Below are positions 33,109 to 42,589 of a DNA stretch of 64,000 nucleotides, in pieces. A model generated the notes under the pieces. It made no database searches. It was not told where the DNA came from and saw nothing but the letters and a program-made list of their open reading frames with translations. Source of the stretch: Actinoallomurus liliacearum (GTDB taxonomy: Bacteria; Actinomycetota; Actinomycetes; Streptosporangiales; Streptosporangiaceae); NCBI RefSeq assembly GCF_039542035.1, contig NZ_BAABHJ010000041.1:1-64000 (forward strand), in the 5' to 3' direction. Position numbers and translations under genes: made by a program. Position 1 is the first letter of the stretch, and the number at the start of each line of letters is the position of its first letter.

Positions 33109-34575
33109 TCAGCTCGCCGAGCCGTTCCAGCCGGTCGTGAGCTGCTGCCGGGCGGAGTACCCGGTGGCGCGGCCCGCGTAGACGTACATCACACCGGTGC
33201 TCGCCTCGACGCCGACGAGGTCCGAGACGCCGTCGCCGGTGATGTCACCGGTCAGCGTCAGCGAGCGGATGCCGCCCCAGCCCGAGCCGAGCTGCTTGGG
33301 CGTCCCCACCTTCTTGACGCCGCCGGGGTAGACCCACAGGGTGCCGTCCGACTTGCGGACCGCGAGGAGGTCCGGCTTGCCGTCCCCGGTGATGTCGGTG
33401 ACGCCGGCCAGCTTCTCCATGCCGTTCCAGCCGCTGTTCCCGATCTTGATCCGGGTACCCACCTTCTTGGCGCCGCCCGGGTACAGCCAGAGCGTGCCGT
33501 CGCTCTTCTGGACCGCGATCAGGTCGGCCCGGCCGTCACCGGTGATGTCGCCGATGCCGGTCAGCTCGGCCATGCCGTTCCAGCCGCTGTTCCCGATCTT
33601 GATGGGGGTGCCCACGGCGTTCGTCGCGCCGGGGTAGAGCCACAGCGTGCCGTCGCTCTTCCGCGCCGCGATCAGGTCGGCCTTCTTGTCGCCGGTCAGG
33701 TCGCCGATGCCGGTCAGCTCGCGCATGCCGTTCCAGCCGCTGCTGCCGATCAGCTTCCGGCTCGTCGCGGCGAACTTCGGGCCGGGGTACAGCCACAGCT
33801 TGCCGGTGGCCTGGTCGACCGCCACGGCGTCGGCCGTGCCGTCCCCGGTCTGGTCGCCGAGGGTGGACAGCCCCACGTCGGTGCGGCCGGTGACCAGGAA
33901 CATCCCGGTCGGCTGCATGTCCGCGGCGAGCTTGGAGGCCGCGATGGTGTGCGTTCCGCCGGTGGACTTCCAGGGGTCGAAGACGGTGATCGTCCCGGCG
34001 CTACGGTCGTACCCGTACGCGACGATCGCGTGCCCGACCTTGCTGCCGGTCATCTTGGAGTTCCACGGCAGCTTCTCCATCCACACGCCGAGCACGGGCG
34101 CCCGCTTGAGCACGCCGACGTCGTAGGAGACCTTCGCCATCAGGCTCGAGGACGTCGAGGCGTCCGCGAAGCCGTACGAGTAGCCCAGCGGGTCGACGTA
34201 GGAGTTGAGCACGGGCCGCGCCTGGGCGCCCGTGGTGCCCTTGGTGGCGCTGGTCCCCATCTGCTTGGCCAGCGTGGTCTGGCTCACCGAGACGCCGAAC
34301 GTCGACAGGCTCATCGACGATGAGGTCGGCACGCAGTTCATGTTCGTGGCCTGGTACTGCCCCTTCAGGGACAGCTTCGCCGACGTCGGAGCCGCGGCCG
34401 CCGCGGCGGCGGCCACCTTCGGCGCCATGGCCGTCGTTGCGGGTCGCGCGACGAGGTTCGCGCCCGGCTTCGGCGGCGCCGGCGCGGCGTCCGCCGCGTC
34501 CGTCAGACCGCCACCCGCCAGGATGAGCGCCGCCACCGAGCCCATCGGCAGCACTCGTCGGCCGAACGACCTCAT
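33109..34575 (-). CDS. Secreted C39-like cysteine peptidase with VCBS/FG-GAP repeats
   Basis: This 488-residue protein has a signal peptide and then a papain-like C39 domain. The catalytic residues are Cys81 (NMNCVPTSSSM), His182 (VGHAIVAYGYD) and Asp200 (VFDPW). From about residue 232 to the end there are five VCBS/FG-GAP repeats of about 48 residues, with the consensus (GD)xTGDGxADLIAV-KSDGTLWLYPG, which form a beta-propeller with calcium-binding Asp loops. The propeller units are also close repeats at the DNA level. It is probably exported and cleaves peptides or binds the cell surface. There is no bacteriocin exporter nearby, so it does not look like a leader-peptidase transporter. Confidence 0.85.
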   Translation of the reverse strand: MRSFGRRVLPMGSVAALILAGGGLTDAADAAPAPPKPGANLVARPATTAMAPKVAAAAAAAAPTSAKLSLKGQYQATNMNCVPTSSSMSLSTFGVSVSQTTLAKQMGTSATKGTTGAQARPVLNSYVDPLGYSYGFADASTSSSLMAKVSYDVGVLKRAPVLGVWMEKLPWNSKMTGSKVGHAIVAYGYDRSAGTITVFDPWKSTGGTHTIAASKLAADMQPTGMFLVTGRTDVGLSTLGDQTGDGTADAVAVDQATGKLWLYPGPKFAATSRKLIGSSGWNGMRELTGIGDLTGDKKADLIAARKSDGTLWLYPGATNAVGTPIKIGNSGWNGMAELTGIGDITGDGRADLIAVQKSDGTLWLYPGGAKKVGTRIKIGNSGWNGMEKLAGVTDITGDGKPDLLAVRKSDGTLWVYPGGVKKVGTPKQLGSGWGGIRSLTLTGDITGDGVSDLVGVEASTGVMYVYAGRATGYSARQQLTTGWNGSAS

Positions 34576-34958
34576 TCGATCTCCTCACGTTCATGCCGGT
34601 CCGCCGCGTCCGGCGCCGGCCTCGGAGGGCGGGCGGCGACGGACGGGGGACGGCCGGTCGGATACCGGCCAGGATCTTCGACGGTGCCGCGTCAGGGATG
34701 GATCCACAGAAAAGGGGCGGGGTGGCACGCCGAGGACAGGCCGGGACGTCGTCGTATGCCGGTCTCTGAAATAGGGGGATCGCTGGTGGATCGCTCCAAA
34801 GGCCGGTTCCCGGATCGTACCGGAACGCGATCTTTGTCGCGGAAGAAACCCCGTGGCGAAAGATGTTCATCTGCGCGACGGCGACCCGTCAAGATCGGTA
34901 ATAGTGATCCACCGCCACGGAGCGCTAACCTCCTGCGGCACCCCCCACGGAGGCCTCC
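34576..34958. other. 383-bp divergent promoter region
   Basis: The region separates a leftward secreted peptidase and a rightward secreted hydrolase. It is AT-richer near 34740-34920, which should contain both promoters. I saw no gene and no riboswitch that I could support. The ribosome site for the rightward gene is GGAGG at 34949-34953. Confidence 0.4.
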
Positions 34959-37900
34959 ATGCGCGTACGATCCCTGCTGACCGCAGGCGCCCTCGCCCTC
35001 GGCGTTCTCGGCTGGAACGTTCCGGCCTGGGCCGAGCGGCCGCCGCGCGTCCCGGCGCCCTCCTACCAGACCGCCGTGCCCGGCGAGTCGGTCGAGGCCG
35101 ACCGGGTCGACCAGCCCGTGGCGCCGGGGATCGTCCGTACCACCTTCGACACGTTCGGCCGTACCGGCTGGACGCGCGTCCACGTCCTCAGCGCCGACCT
35201 GAGCGACCACTCGGTCGGCGTCGACCTCGTCGGCCGCAAGGTGAGCGAGGCGCGGCCCCTCGCCCAGGCCGCCGACGAGCAGCGCGCGGTCGCCGCCGTG
35301 AACGGCGACTACTTCGACATCACCGAGACCAACGCCGCCATCGGCCCGGAGATCCAGAACGGCACCCTCCGCAAGGGCACGGCCCAGCCGTCGACCGTCG
35401 CGGCCATCGGCACGGACGGCCTCGCCCGCCTCGCCGACCTCGCGATCCAGGGCACCGTCACCGTCGCCGGCACCGAACGCCCCCTCGCCGCGCTCAACTC
35501 CTCCAGCGCGCCCGCCGACGGCATCGACGCCTTCACCCCGCAGTGGGGACCGGGCCTGCGCACCCTCATCCGCGACTCCGGCCCGTACACCGAGGTCGTC
35601 GTCGCGGGCGGCAAGGTCACCGTGGTCAACGACCACCTCACCACCACGCCCGTGCCCGACGACGGCCTCGTCCTCCTCGGCCGCGGCGCCGCCGCGCAGC
35701 AGCTCGCCACCGCCCGGCCGGGCGACACCGCCGCCATCGCGTTCGCCCCGAAGACCGACGCGAAGCTGAAGACGGCGCTCGGCAGCGGCGCGGTCCTCGT
35801 CCACCAGGGCGAGGCGGTCGACTTCCCGCCGAGCACCGGCAACGACGCGCTCAAACCCCGCACCGCCATCGGCTGGAGCGACGGCGGCCGCCGCCTGCTC
35901 CTCGTCGCCGTGGACGGATCGTCGAGCTTCTCGGCGGGGCTGTCCTTCGACGACACGGCCCGGCTGATGGCCCGCCTCGGCGCCGGCGACGCGTACATGC
36001 TCGACGGCGGCGGCTCCACCGAGGCCGTCGCGCGCCGCCCCGGCGACTCCGGCGTCAGCGTCGTCAACACCCCGTCCGACGGCAACGAGCGGCCCGTCCC
36101 GAACGGCGTCGGCCTGTTCAGCCGCAAGGGCTCGGGCACGCTGCAGGGCCTGGACGTACGGCCGCGCGCCGACCGCGTCTTCCCCGGCCTGACCCGTGAC
36201 GTCGCGGCGGCCGGCTACGACGAGACGTACGCGGCCGTCTCCGTGAGCGGACGGCACGTCTCCTGGAACGCCGTGCCCGGCCGGCTCGGGCACGTGGGCG
36301 GCGGCGTCTTCCACGCGTCGGCGCCGGGCTCCGGACAACTGCGGGCCCGCGCCGGGGCCGCGAGCGGCGAGCACGACCTGCGCGTCCTCGGCCCGCTGCA
36401 CCGGCTCGCCTTCAGCAGCCGCGCTGTCACGCTGCAGCCCGGCACCGCGACGAGCATCGGGCTGACCGGCTACGACGCCGACGGCTTCAGCGCCCCCGTC
36501 GCCCCGCGCGACGTCACCCTCTCCTACGACCACGACGCCATCGACGTCACCGCCGAACCCGACGGCGACCTGAAGGTCACCGGCAGGCCGGGCGCGACCG
36601 GCACCGGCACCACCCTCACCGCGACCGTGCGCGGCGTGACCGCCAAGGTGCCCATCGCGGTCGGCCTCATCGACAAGTCCCTCGCCGAGTTCGAACCGGA
36701 CGAGAAGTGGACCGCGTCCGCCGCCCGAGGCACCGCCAAGGTCACCACCGTCGAGGCCCCCGACCGCCCCGGCGCGCCCGCGGGCAACCACGCACTGCGC
36801 CTGACGTACGACTTCACCGGCCAGCCCAGCACCTCCGCCGGGTACGCCGTCGTCCAGCCGGCCCCGCTCACCCTGCCCGGCGGCGCCAGCGGCCTCGCCC
36901 TGTGGGTCAAGGGCGACGGCAAGGAACACTGGCTGCGCGCCACCCTCCGCTCGCAGGGCACGACGAACGTGCCGTTCACGTTCGCGCTCAGCGTCGACTG
37001 GACCGGCTGGCGCCGCGTCACCGGCACCCTGCCCGCCGGGTTCGCCACCCCCATCACGCTGCTGAACGTCTACGTCGTCGAGACCGCGCAGGACAAGAAG
37101 GACGCCGGGGAGCTGGAGTTCGACGCCCTCGCCGCCCAGGTCGGCGAGCAGCCCGACGCACAGGAGCCACCCGCCTCCGACCCGTACGTCCTGGAGCAGC
37201 GCGGCGTCGGCGCCGGCCGCTGGACGTACGCCCTGATGTCCGACCTGCACGTCAGCGCCGCCGCGGGCGCCGACTCGTTCGCCGCCAGGCAGGCGGCCGC
37301 CGCCCTCGACCAGGCCGTCGCCGCCAAGCCGGACTTCATCCTGCTCAACGGGGACTTCGTCGACAGCGACAGCCCGGCGGACTTCGCGTTCGCCCAGCAA
37401 CTACTGAAGGACCACGTCCCGGCGAGCCTGCCCGTCTACTGGGTGCCCGGCAACCACGAGGCGGGCCTCGGGTCCAGCGGCGGGCTCGACAACTTCGTCA
37501 GCGCCACCGGGCGCAAGACCCGGCAGGTGTTCGACCACAAGGGCACGCGCTTCATCCTGCTCGACTCGCACAGCGGCAGCCTGCGCACCTCCGACTGGGA
37601 CCAGATCCCCGCACTGCAGGACGAGCTGAACAAGGCCGCCACCGACCGTACGGTCACCGGCGTCGTCGTGGTGTTCCACCACCCGCCACACGACCCGTCC
37701 GGCGCCGGCGACTCCCAGCTCACCGACCAGCTCGAGGCCGGGCTGGTCGAGCGATGGCTGGCGACGTTCAGGGAGGAGTCCGGCAAGCCGATCGCGCTGT
37801 TCAGCGGCCACGCCCACACCGCCGCCGTCACGCGGGCGGACGGCGTGCTCGAGGTGAACACCCCGGCGGTCGGCAAGACCCCGTACAGCTCCCCGGACCA

Positions 37901-38339
37901 GGGCGGCTTCTTCGGCTGGATGCGCGTCGGCGTCGACCCGCACCCGGGCAAGGTCCCCGCCGGGCTCCCCGACCCCGGAACGCGCGACTGGCTGCAGGCG
38001 GAGAGCCGCCCGCTGATCGACGGCATCGACCTGCCGGCGCCCGGACCGCTGCCCGTGGGCGGGGCCGAGAAGGTCACCGCGACCGGCCTGACGAGCGGCT
38101 TCGGCCTGAAGTTCCCGCTGCGCTACCCGGCGAGCGTGACCTGGAGCGGAGGCGCGGGCCTCCTGGTGACCGCGTCACCCGAGGAGACCAAGGCCGCCCG
38201 ACACCGCCGCGACATCCTCGCCGTCCTGAACCCGGAGACCGGCACCCTCACCGCCCTCCGCCCCGGAACCGTGACCGTCACGGTCACCGCCGGCCCCCAG
38301 ACCAAGTCCGCCCCCGTCACCATCACCCCGGCCGCCTGA
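34959..38339 (+). CDS. Secreted phosphodiester glycosidase fused to metallophosphoesterase
   Basis: This 1126-residue protein has a Sec signal peptide (to about residue 26, PAWA). An N-terminal NAGPA-like phosphodiester glycosidase domain (PF09992, about 60-390) has the motifs VNGDYFD and LDGGGST. Ig-like or Big-type beta domains (about 395-580) and a lectin-like beta-sandwich segment (about 585-735) follow. A calcineurin-like metallophosphoesterase domain (about 750-970) has SDLHVS, NGDFVDS, PGNHEAG, FHHPPH and SGHAHT. A final Big_2-like domain follows. It probably removes sugar-phosphodiester groups and phosphates from cell-wall polymers such as teichoic acids or from nucleotides. Its domain fusion puts two hydrolases in series. 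Confidence 0.85.
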   Translation: MRVRSLLTAGALALGVLGWNVPAWAERPPRVPAPSYQTAVPGESVEADRVDQPVAPGIVRTTFDTFGRTGWTRVHVLSADLSDHSVGVDLVGRKVSEARPLAQAADEQRAVAAVNGDYFDITETNAAIGPEIQNGTLRKGTAQPSTVAAIGTDGLARLADLAIQGTVTVAGTERPLAALNSSSAPADGIDAFTPQWGPGLRTLIRDSGPYTEVVVAGGKVTVVNDHLTTTPVPDDGLVLLGRGAAAQQLATARPGDTAAIAFAPKTDAKLKTALGSGAVLVHQGEAVDFPPSTGNDALKPRTAIGWSDGGRRLLLVAVDGSSSFSAGLSFDDTARLMARLGAGDAYMLDGGGSTEAVARRPGDSGVSVVNTPSDGNERPVPNGVGLFSRKGSGTLQGLDVRPRADRVFPGLTRDVAAAGYDETYAAVSVSGRHVSWNAVPGRLGHVGGGVFHASAPGSGQLRARAGAASGEHDLRVLGPLHRLAFSSRAVTLQPGTATSIGLTGYDADGFSAPVAPRDVTLSYDHDAIDVTAEPDGDLKVTGRPGATGTGTTLTATVRGVTAKVPIAVGLIDKSLAEFEPDEKWTASAARGTAKVTTVEAPDRPGAPAGNHALRLTYDFTGQPSTSAGYAVVQPAPLTLPGGASGLALWVKGDGKEHWLRATLRSQGTTNVPFTFALSVDWTGWRRVTGTLPAGFATPITLLNVYVVETAQDKKDAGELEFDALAAQVGEQPDAQEPPASDPYVLEQRGVGAGRWTYALMSDLHVSAAAGADSFAARQAAAALDQAVAAKPDFILLNGDFVDSDSPADFAFAQQLLKDHVPASLPVYWVPGNHEAGLGSSGGLDNFVSATGRKTRQVFDHKGTRFILLDSHSGSLRTSDWDQIPALQDELNKAATDRTVTGVVVVFHHPPHDPSGAGDSQLTDQLEAGLVERWLATFREESGKPIALFSGHAHTAAVTRADGVLEVNTPAVGKTPYSSPDQGGFFGWMRVGVDPHPGKVPAGLPDPGTRDWLQAESRPLIDGIDLPAPGPLPVGGAEKVTATGLTSGFGLKFPLRYPASVTWSGGAGLLVTASPEETKAARHRRDILAVLNPETGTLTALRPGTVTVTVTAGPQTKSAPVTITPAA

Positions 38340-38377
38340 CCGGGGCAGAACCTGGGGCCGCGGGTCGAGGGGCGGTG

Positions 38378-39364
38378 TCACCTCGACGTGGGGCGGAATC
38401 CGCAAGGATTGTCGGGGTTCCGGATGGCGGTCCGGAACCCCGGAGCGTCGTTCGGGGAGGGGATCTCCATACGTTCCCCGACACTCGCGACGTTGTCCGC
38501 CAGCGTGTTGGTGAGTGCGGCCAGCTCGCGCTCCTGGTCGGCTATCGCCTGCTTGACCTTGTCGATGGCGGTCCGCATGTTGGCGAGGATCGCCAACGGG
38601 GTCCCTCCGGAGATCTTCGCCTTGTCCTCGCGTGACCCCGCCATCGAGGCATTGGCGATCGCATTGGCGAATGAGAAGGCGGCCATCGTCGCCGCGAGCG
38701 CCCCACCGGCGGTCAGCACTGACGCGGCGGCGGTGCCGACGGTGACGGTCGCCGTAATCGTGGAGGGGGAGCAGCTGCACATCGCCGACTCCGCGTGCAG
38801 CGCCTGAATGGTCTTCTGACCGATCTCCCAGACGTCGGCGTTCGCGCGGGCCCGGATCTCCTGATGTGCCTGCAGAATGAGCGCCAGCGACCTGGCCAGC
38901 GCGGCCTGCAGCGGGATTGCCGTGTCGATGTGGTTGACGAAGAACGTGTCGAACTGAGCGCGCGCGGCACCCTGCCAGTTCTGGAGATGGGTGCCGATGT
39001 CGTGCGTACGATCGGCGATCGATAGGCGGTCGGTCCATTCTCCGGTGAACTTGGGCAGCGGGCTGAGGAGCTGTCTGCTGGAGCTCCCGCCCCGTGGATC
39101 CACCTTTACGGCGTTCGCGGGGTCGAGGTTGTCGGCGACGCTGAACAGGTCATCGACTGCCGACCGGTAGGTGGCCGGGTCGGTCATGCCGTACGAGGCG
39201 AACAGCTGAGGGACGTCCGCGTAATCGGTGTTGACCTGGTCCATCTGAGTCTTCCCCGAGTACGAGTCGAGGGTGGCGCTGTGGTTGTGTCGGATCGCCT
39301 TGAGTGCGGCCGCCAGCACCTGTCGGCCGCACGCGCTCATCTCGTCGGCATGGTGATAGGACAC
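38378..39364 (-). CDS. WXG100/ESX-like protein with central hydrophobic region
   Basis: This 328-residue protein is mostly helical. Its middle contains NWQGAARAQFDTFF, a Trp-x-Gly turn between two helices as in WXG100 type VII substrates. Downstream is a hydrophobic or small-residue stretch (TVGTAAASVLTAGGALAATM, about residues 205-225), then a coiled-coil helix. It is the last of four leftward genes together with another WXG-like gene, a lipoprotein and a YbaB-like gene. It is probably a type VII secreted pore-like or scaffolding protein. The precise function is unknown. Confidence 0.7.
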   Translation of the reverse strand: MSYHHADEMSACGRQVLAAALKAIRHNHSATLDSYSGKTQMDQVNTDYADVPQLFASYGMTDPATYRSAVDDLFSVADNLDPANAVKVDPRGGSSSRQLLSPLPKFTGEWTDRLSIADRTHDIGTHLQNWQGAARAQFDTFFVNHIDTAIPLQAALARSLALILQAHQEIRARANADVWEIGQKTIQALHAESAMCSCSPSTITATVTVGTAAASVLTAGGALAATMAAFSFANAIANASMAGSREDKAKISGGTPLAILANMRTAIDKVKQAIADQERELAALTNTLADNVASVGERMEIPSPNDAPGFRTAIRNPDNPCGFRPTSR

Positions 39365-39377
39365 GCCGTACCCTCCG

Positions 39378-39794
39378 TCACTTTCGAGTCATGATCACGT
39401 GGGGCGGCGGCGGGGGCAGCACCTTGTCTTCAGGGATGCTGATGACGGCGTCGGGTGCTCCACCGCGCCACGCCTCCCTGACCTTCGTCGCGGCGTCGGC
39501 TTCCGCGGCCTCATAATGGGCGGCGACGTGGACGAGGGCGGTGCCCGCCTCCTCGAAGCTCTTGGCCGACCGGCCGAGGACATCCTGGAGTCGGTTGCGC
39601 AGCGCGGTCCACGGCGCGCGAAGCTGGTCCTGCACCCCTCCGGTCGCGGGGCAGGGGGCGAACGCCGTGTTGTCGAAGCCGACGGTGTCGGCCACGCGAT
39701 TGTTCAACGTGGCATACGTCCAGGCCAGGTGCGGCAGGGTGACCCTGCCGGCCCCCAGCAACTGGTTCAGGTCTACGACGAAGGAGTCTGTCAT
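39378..39794 (-). CDS. WXG100-like small protein
   Basis: This 138-residue protein has two helices linked by a turn (RAPWTALRNRLQDVL and FEEAGTALVHVAAHYEAAEADAA), and a proline-rich C-terminus (PPPPPHVIM). It looks like an EspC/WXG100-type partner of the larger protein encoded 13 bases downstream. ATG at 39794 follows a GAGGG site, so the 19 residues before it in the same frame are not used. Confidence 0.65.
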   Translation of the reverse strand: MTDSFVVDLNQLLGAGRVTLPHLAWTYATLNNRVADTVGFDNTAFAPCPATGGVQDQLRAPWTALRNRLQDVLGRSAKSFEEAGTALVHVAAHYEAAEADAATKVREAWRGGAPDAVISIPEDKVLPPPPPHVIMTRK

Positions 39795-39854
39795 TGCGCC
39801 CTCGGTTCTTATCGGTGCGCTGGATCGGGTGATGGGATCGCCGGACACCACCCG

Positions 39855-40769
39855 TCACGAACTCGGCAGACATGACGACGATGGGCTGTAGAACGGCAGG
39901 CCGGGCGTTACCGGGTTGGGCTCCAGGAGGACGCCGGTCCGCGACGGGTCGGCGTTTTCCGGAACCCATGCGTCGAAGTGCACCCGCTGACCGGGCTTCA
40001 GGGCCGGGCCGATGCCCTGGCCGTTCGCGTTGAGCAGCCGCCCGGACGAGTCCCGGAAGATCACGGAGGCCGCGCGTCTCCCAGGCGAAGACTTCGTGGG
40101 ACTCCACGTCACCTTGAAGGACAGGCGGGCCAGGCCGTTCGCCGACGTTCGACTGGTATCGCGCTTCCCGACCGTGACGTCGGTGGCGCGGCCGGCCGCC
40201 TGGTAGCCCGAGGTGGAGGGGGCGATCCAGCAGACTTCGCCCCCGAACGGCGCGGTATCCAGCTGAACCCTCAGGTTCGCGACCCCATCGGGTGCCTGCT
40301 TGCGGTCGAAGTAGGCCCAGCCGGCGGCCCGCTGACCTGGCATGATCAGCGAAATGGTGAAGTGGGCCTGCACCGGCCGGCCCGCGGACATCAGCTCGTG
40401 TCCCTGGTCGTCCAACGGCGACACGACGAACCGGACATTGGTCGCCGTACGTCGGCACGGATTTTCGAGGATCGCGCTGGCGAGGAACAGGTCGTTCAGC
40501 TGGTCCCGCGCGCCGACCGCGTAGTGGTCCTTGCGCGTGACCGCCGACTCGGCGACCCGAACCTCGCAGGACGATCCGTGCGCCGACGGCTGCGCGCGGG
40601 GGGTCCGGTGATCTGTGGGATGACTGGAGGACGTGCAGGCGACCAGCATCGTGATCAGGGCGGCGACCACGACCATCGGACCTGCTGACCGAGCGCGCCG
40701 ACCGACGCTCCGGTTCTCCCACGCACGGTCGGACGCAGGAGCGAGAACTGAAGGCCCATGGTCGGTCAC
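39855..40769 (-). CDS. Putative lipoprotein, unknown function
   Basis: This 304-residue protein has an N-terminal charged region and then a hydrophobic segment ending in the lipobox ITMLVAC (Cys45), so the mature part is outside the membrane. The exposed region has a beta-sandwich look and several cysteines (SSCEVRV, NPCRRTA, EVCWIAP). The end is short and Ser/Pro-rich. The start is uncertain: the predicted signal sequence is long (44 residues), and starts further in are possible. It lies in the ESX-like leftward gene group, 60 bases before the WXG-like gene. Confidence 0.65.
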   Translation of the reverse strand: MTDHGPSVLAPASDRAWENRSVGRRARSAGPMVVVAALITMLVACTSSSHPTDHRTPRAQPSAHGSSCEVRVAESAVTRKDHYAVGARDQLNDLFLASAILENPCRRTATNVRFVVSPLDDQGHELMSAGRPVQAHFTISLIMPGQRAAGWAYFDRKQAPDGVANLRVQLDTAPFGGEVCWIAPSTSGYQAAGRATDVTVGKRDTSRTSANGLARLSFKVTWSPTKSSPGRRAASVIFRDSSGRLLNANGQGIGPALKPGQRVHFDAWVPENADPSRTGVLLEPNPVTPGLPFYSPSSSCLPSS

Positions 40770-40790
40770 GATCGCTGCCTTTCGCCGTAT

Positions 40791-41354
40791 CTACCGAGGG
40801 GTTCGCCGCTCGAAAGGACCCACCCGCTGGCGTGTCTTATCGGAGGTGCCTGAGCCGTAGTACTCGTCCTTGAGCCTTCGCACCTCGGCTCGGTGACGAG
40901 CGAGCACCCCACGGAACGCGGTGAGCAGACCGGCCGTGAACGTGTCCTCGGAAACTCGGCTGACCGTGCCGTCCGCGATGCGCACGTCCCAGCGCACGAG
41001 CGCCTGACTGACCACGGTGATTCGCCCGTCGGGCGATGTGGCGGCGGTCCTGATCGCCGCGAGGCGCCGGCGGAACTCCCGATCTTCAAGCCCGTATTCG
41101 ATGGCGTCGTCGTGCAGCACGTCCGGCACCGCCGCGTCGATGAGCTTCGTCTGAGCGCGCACATATCCCGCCATGACCCGCATCGCCAACCGGGAGAGCT
41201 CTTGCGCCAACAAGGTGCCGGAGTAGTGCCGGTAGTCACCCGGGCGAAATACGAGCTGTATTCTCTCCCCTTGGCCGCCGAAAGTGGCACTTATCCGTCC
41301 ATCGGGCGATGTGGCGGTGACAGTCAGTGATAAGAGTCTGTCCGCAAGATCCAT
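40791..41354 (-). CDS. YbaB/EbfC-like protein of the ESX-type gene group
   Basis: This 187-residue protein carries two copies of the short pattern ATSPDGRI (residues about 14 and 109), each followed by beta strands. The first half, TATSPDGRISATFGGQGERI then helices, resembles the YbaB/EbfC fold seen in ESX loci, where the protein is thought to act in secretion or nucleoid binding. I cannot confirm the family by eye. It is the first gene of the leftward group and probably drives the following lipoprotein and WXG-like genes. Confidence 0.6.
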   Translation of the reverse strand: MDLADRLLSLTVTATSPDGRISATFGGQGERIQLVFRPGDYRHYSGTLLAQELSRLAMRVMAGYVRAQTKLIDAAVPDVLHDDAIEYGLEDREFRRRLAAIRTAATSPDGRITVVSQALVRWDVRIADGTVSRVSEDTFTAGLLTAFRGVLARHRAEVRRLKDEYYGSGTSDKTRQRVGPFERRTPR

Positions 41355-41596
41355 GGTGCACCGCCTCCGCGGGTCTGCAGACCGTGTGCCGGACAGTGGC
41401 TCGCACTTCCCGTCGTCGCGCCCTGTAATCGCATGGTTAGCCGTCGGTAATCATAGGCTATTCGCGAGATGCGGATCAAGATTTCGAGCGGGAGTTTGAT
41501 GATCTTGAATGCCCATGTTCCGGACATTCAAGAAGCTCTATTGCGGTGCTTTGAAATATCATGGTTCGCGGTGGAACATTATTTGCTGGAGTTCGG

Positions 41597-42460
41597 ATGA
41601 GCATGGGGCGCTTTGTGACGATCGGGGGGCGAAACGACGGGTCCGTCCCGCAGGAGTTGGTCGTCCACCATGCCGCTCCCGACGGCCACCCCGTTCACGT
41701 CGCCCCGCCGCCGGGCGAGACCTGGGACGCCACCGTCGCCGTCCGGGGCGACACGATCGCCGCGACCACCCACTCCATCGACGACCCGGCGACCCCGCCC
41801 AGGCTCTACACGATCACGGAGGCGCGCGGCGTCCGGCCGGTGCCGCTCCCGCCCATCCGCCATGGTCGCGCCATCGACTTGGCCATCTCGCCCGACGGCG
41901 CGGACATCTTCCTCGTCCTCGACGCCGGCGACACCGAGCGGGACGAGTACCTCCTGGTCGCGCCCGCGTCCGGCGACGGCCCGGTCCGCGTCTGGCCGCT
42001 CGATCCGGCCGCGCACGTACTCGGCATCTCGGCCGGTCCGGACCGCGACCTCGCGATGCTCACCGTCGGAGCCGCCGGCCGCCCGCAGCACCGTCGCGTC
42101 GTCCGGTCGCGCACCCCAACCTCGGGCACCCTGCTCGTCGAGGACGGCGACCACGGCATCCATCAGCTCCGCGCCGCCGAGATCTCGGCGGACGGATCCC
42201 GGCTGGCCCTCGCGTACACCGGCGACGAGGGCGCCACGGTCAGCGTCGCGGTGCTGTCGGTCGACGGCGGCCCGCTCCGCGTGCTCTGGCAGCGCCCCTG
42301 CTCCTGGGGCGACCCGGACGAGGTACGCCTGTCGTTCGATCGCACCGGACAGCACCTGCTGCTCAGCTATGGCGAGGTCATCGCGGTCGCGGTCACCGAT
42401 GCCACCCACCACGTCCTCACCCGCGCCGCCGAGAACCGCTGGCAACGCGCCGCCTGGTAG
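41597..42460 (+). CDS. WD40/beta-propeller-like protein
   Basis: This 287-residue protein has recurrent strands with Asp/Gly turns (AAPDGHPVHVAPPPG, ISPDGADIFLVLDAG, ISADGSRLALAYTGDEG, FDRTGQHLLLSYGE), which suggests a beta-propeller of five or six blades similar to PD40/WD40-like proteins. There is no signal peptide, so it is probably cytoplasmic. ATG at 41597 follows GGAG 5 bases upstream. It may bind a protein partner. Neighbours give no clear hint. Confidence 0.7.
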   Translation: MSMGRFVTIGGRNDGSVPQELVVHHAAPDGHPVHVAPPPGETWDATVAVRGDTIAATTHSIDDPATPPRLYTITEARGVRPVPLPPIRHGRAIDLAISPDGADIFLVLDAGDTERDEYLLVAPASGDGPVRVWPLDPAAHVLGISAGPDRDLAMLTVGAAGRPQHRRVVRSRTPTSGTLLVEDGDHGIHQLRAAEISADGSRLALAYTGDEGATVSVAVLSVDGGPLRVLWQRPCSWGDPDEVRLSFDRTGQHLLLSYGEVIAVAVTDATHHVLTRAAENRWQRAAW

Positions 42461-42589
42461 CCGCACCGAATCACGCGTCCTGGTCCGGCCACTCGCCGGA
42501 AAGCGCGGGAAAACAACGCAAAAAATGCTAATCTCCGCTGCTTGTCAAAGATGTGGTCAAACGGGGGCCACATCGGAGGAGGTAGGACA

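Noticed and set aside
34700..34930. Possible c-di-AMP (ydaO) or similar riboswitch upstream of the secreted peptidase and hydrolase genes
   Set aside because: Such riboswitches often precede cell-wall hydrolases, but I could not match the conserved core in either orientation.
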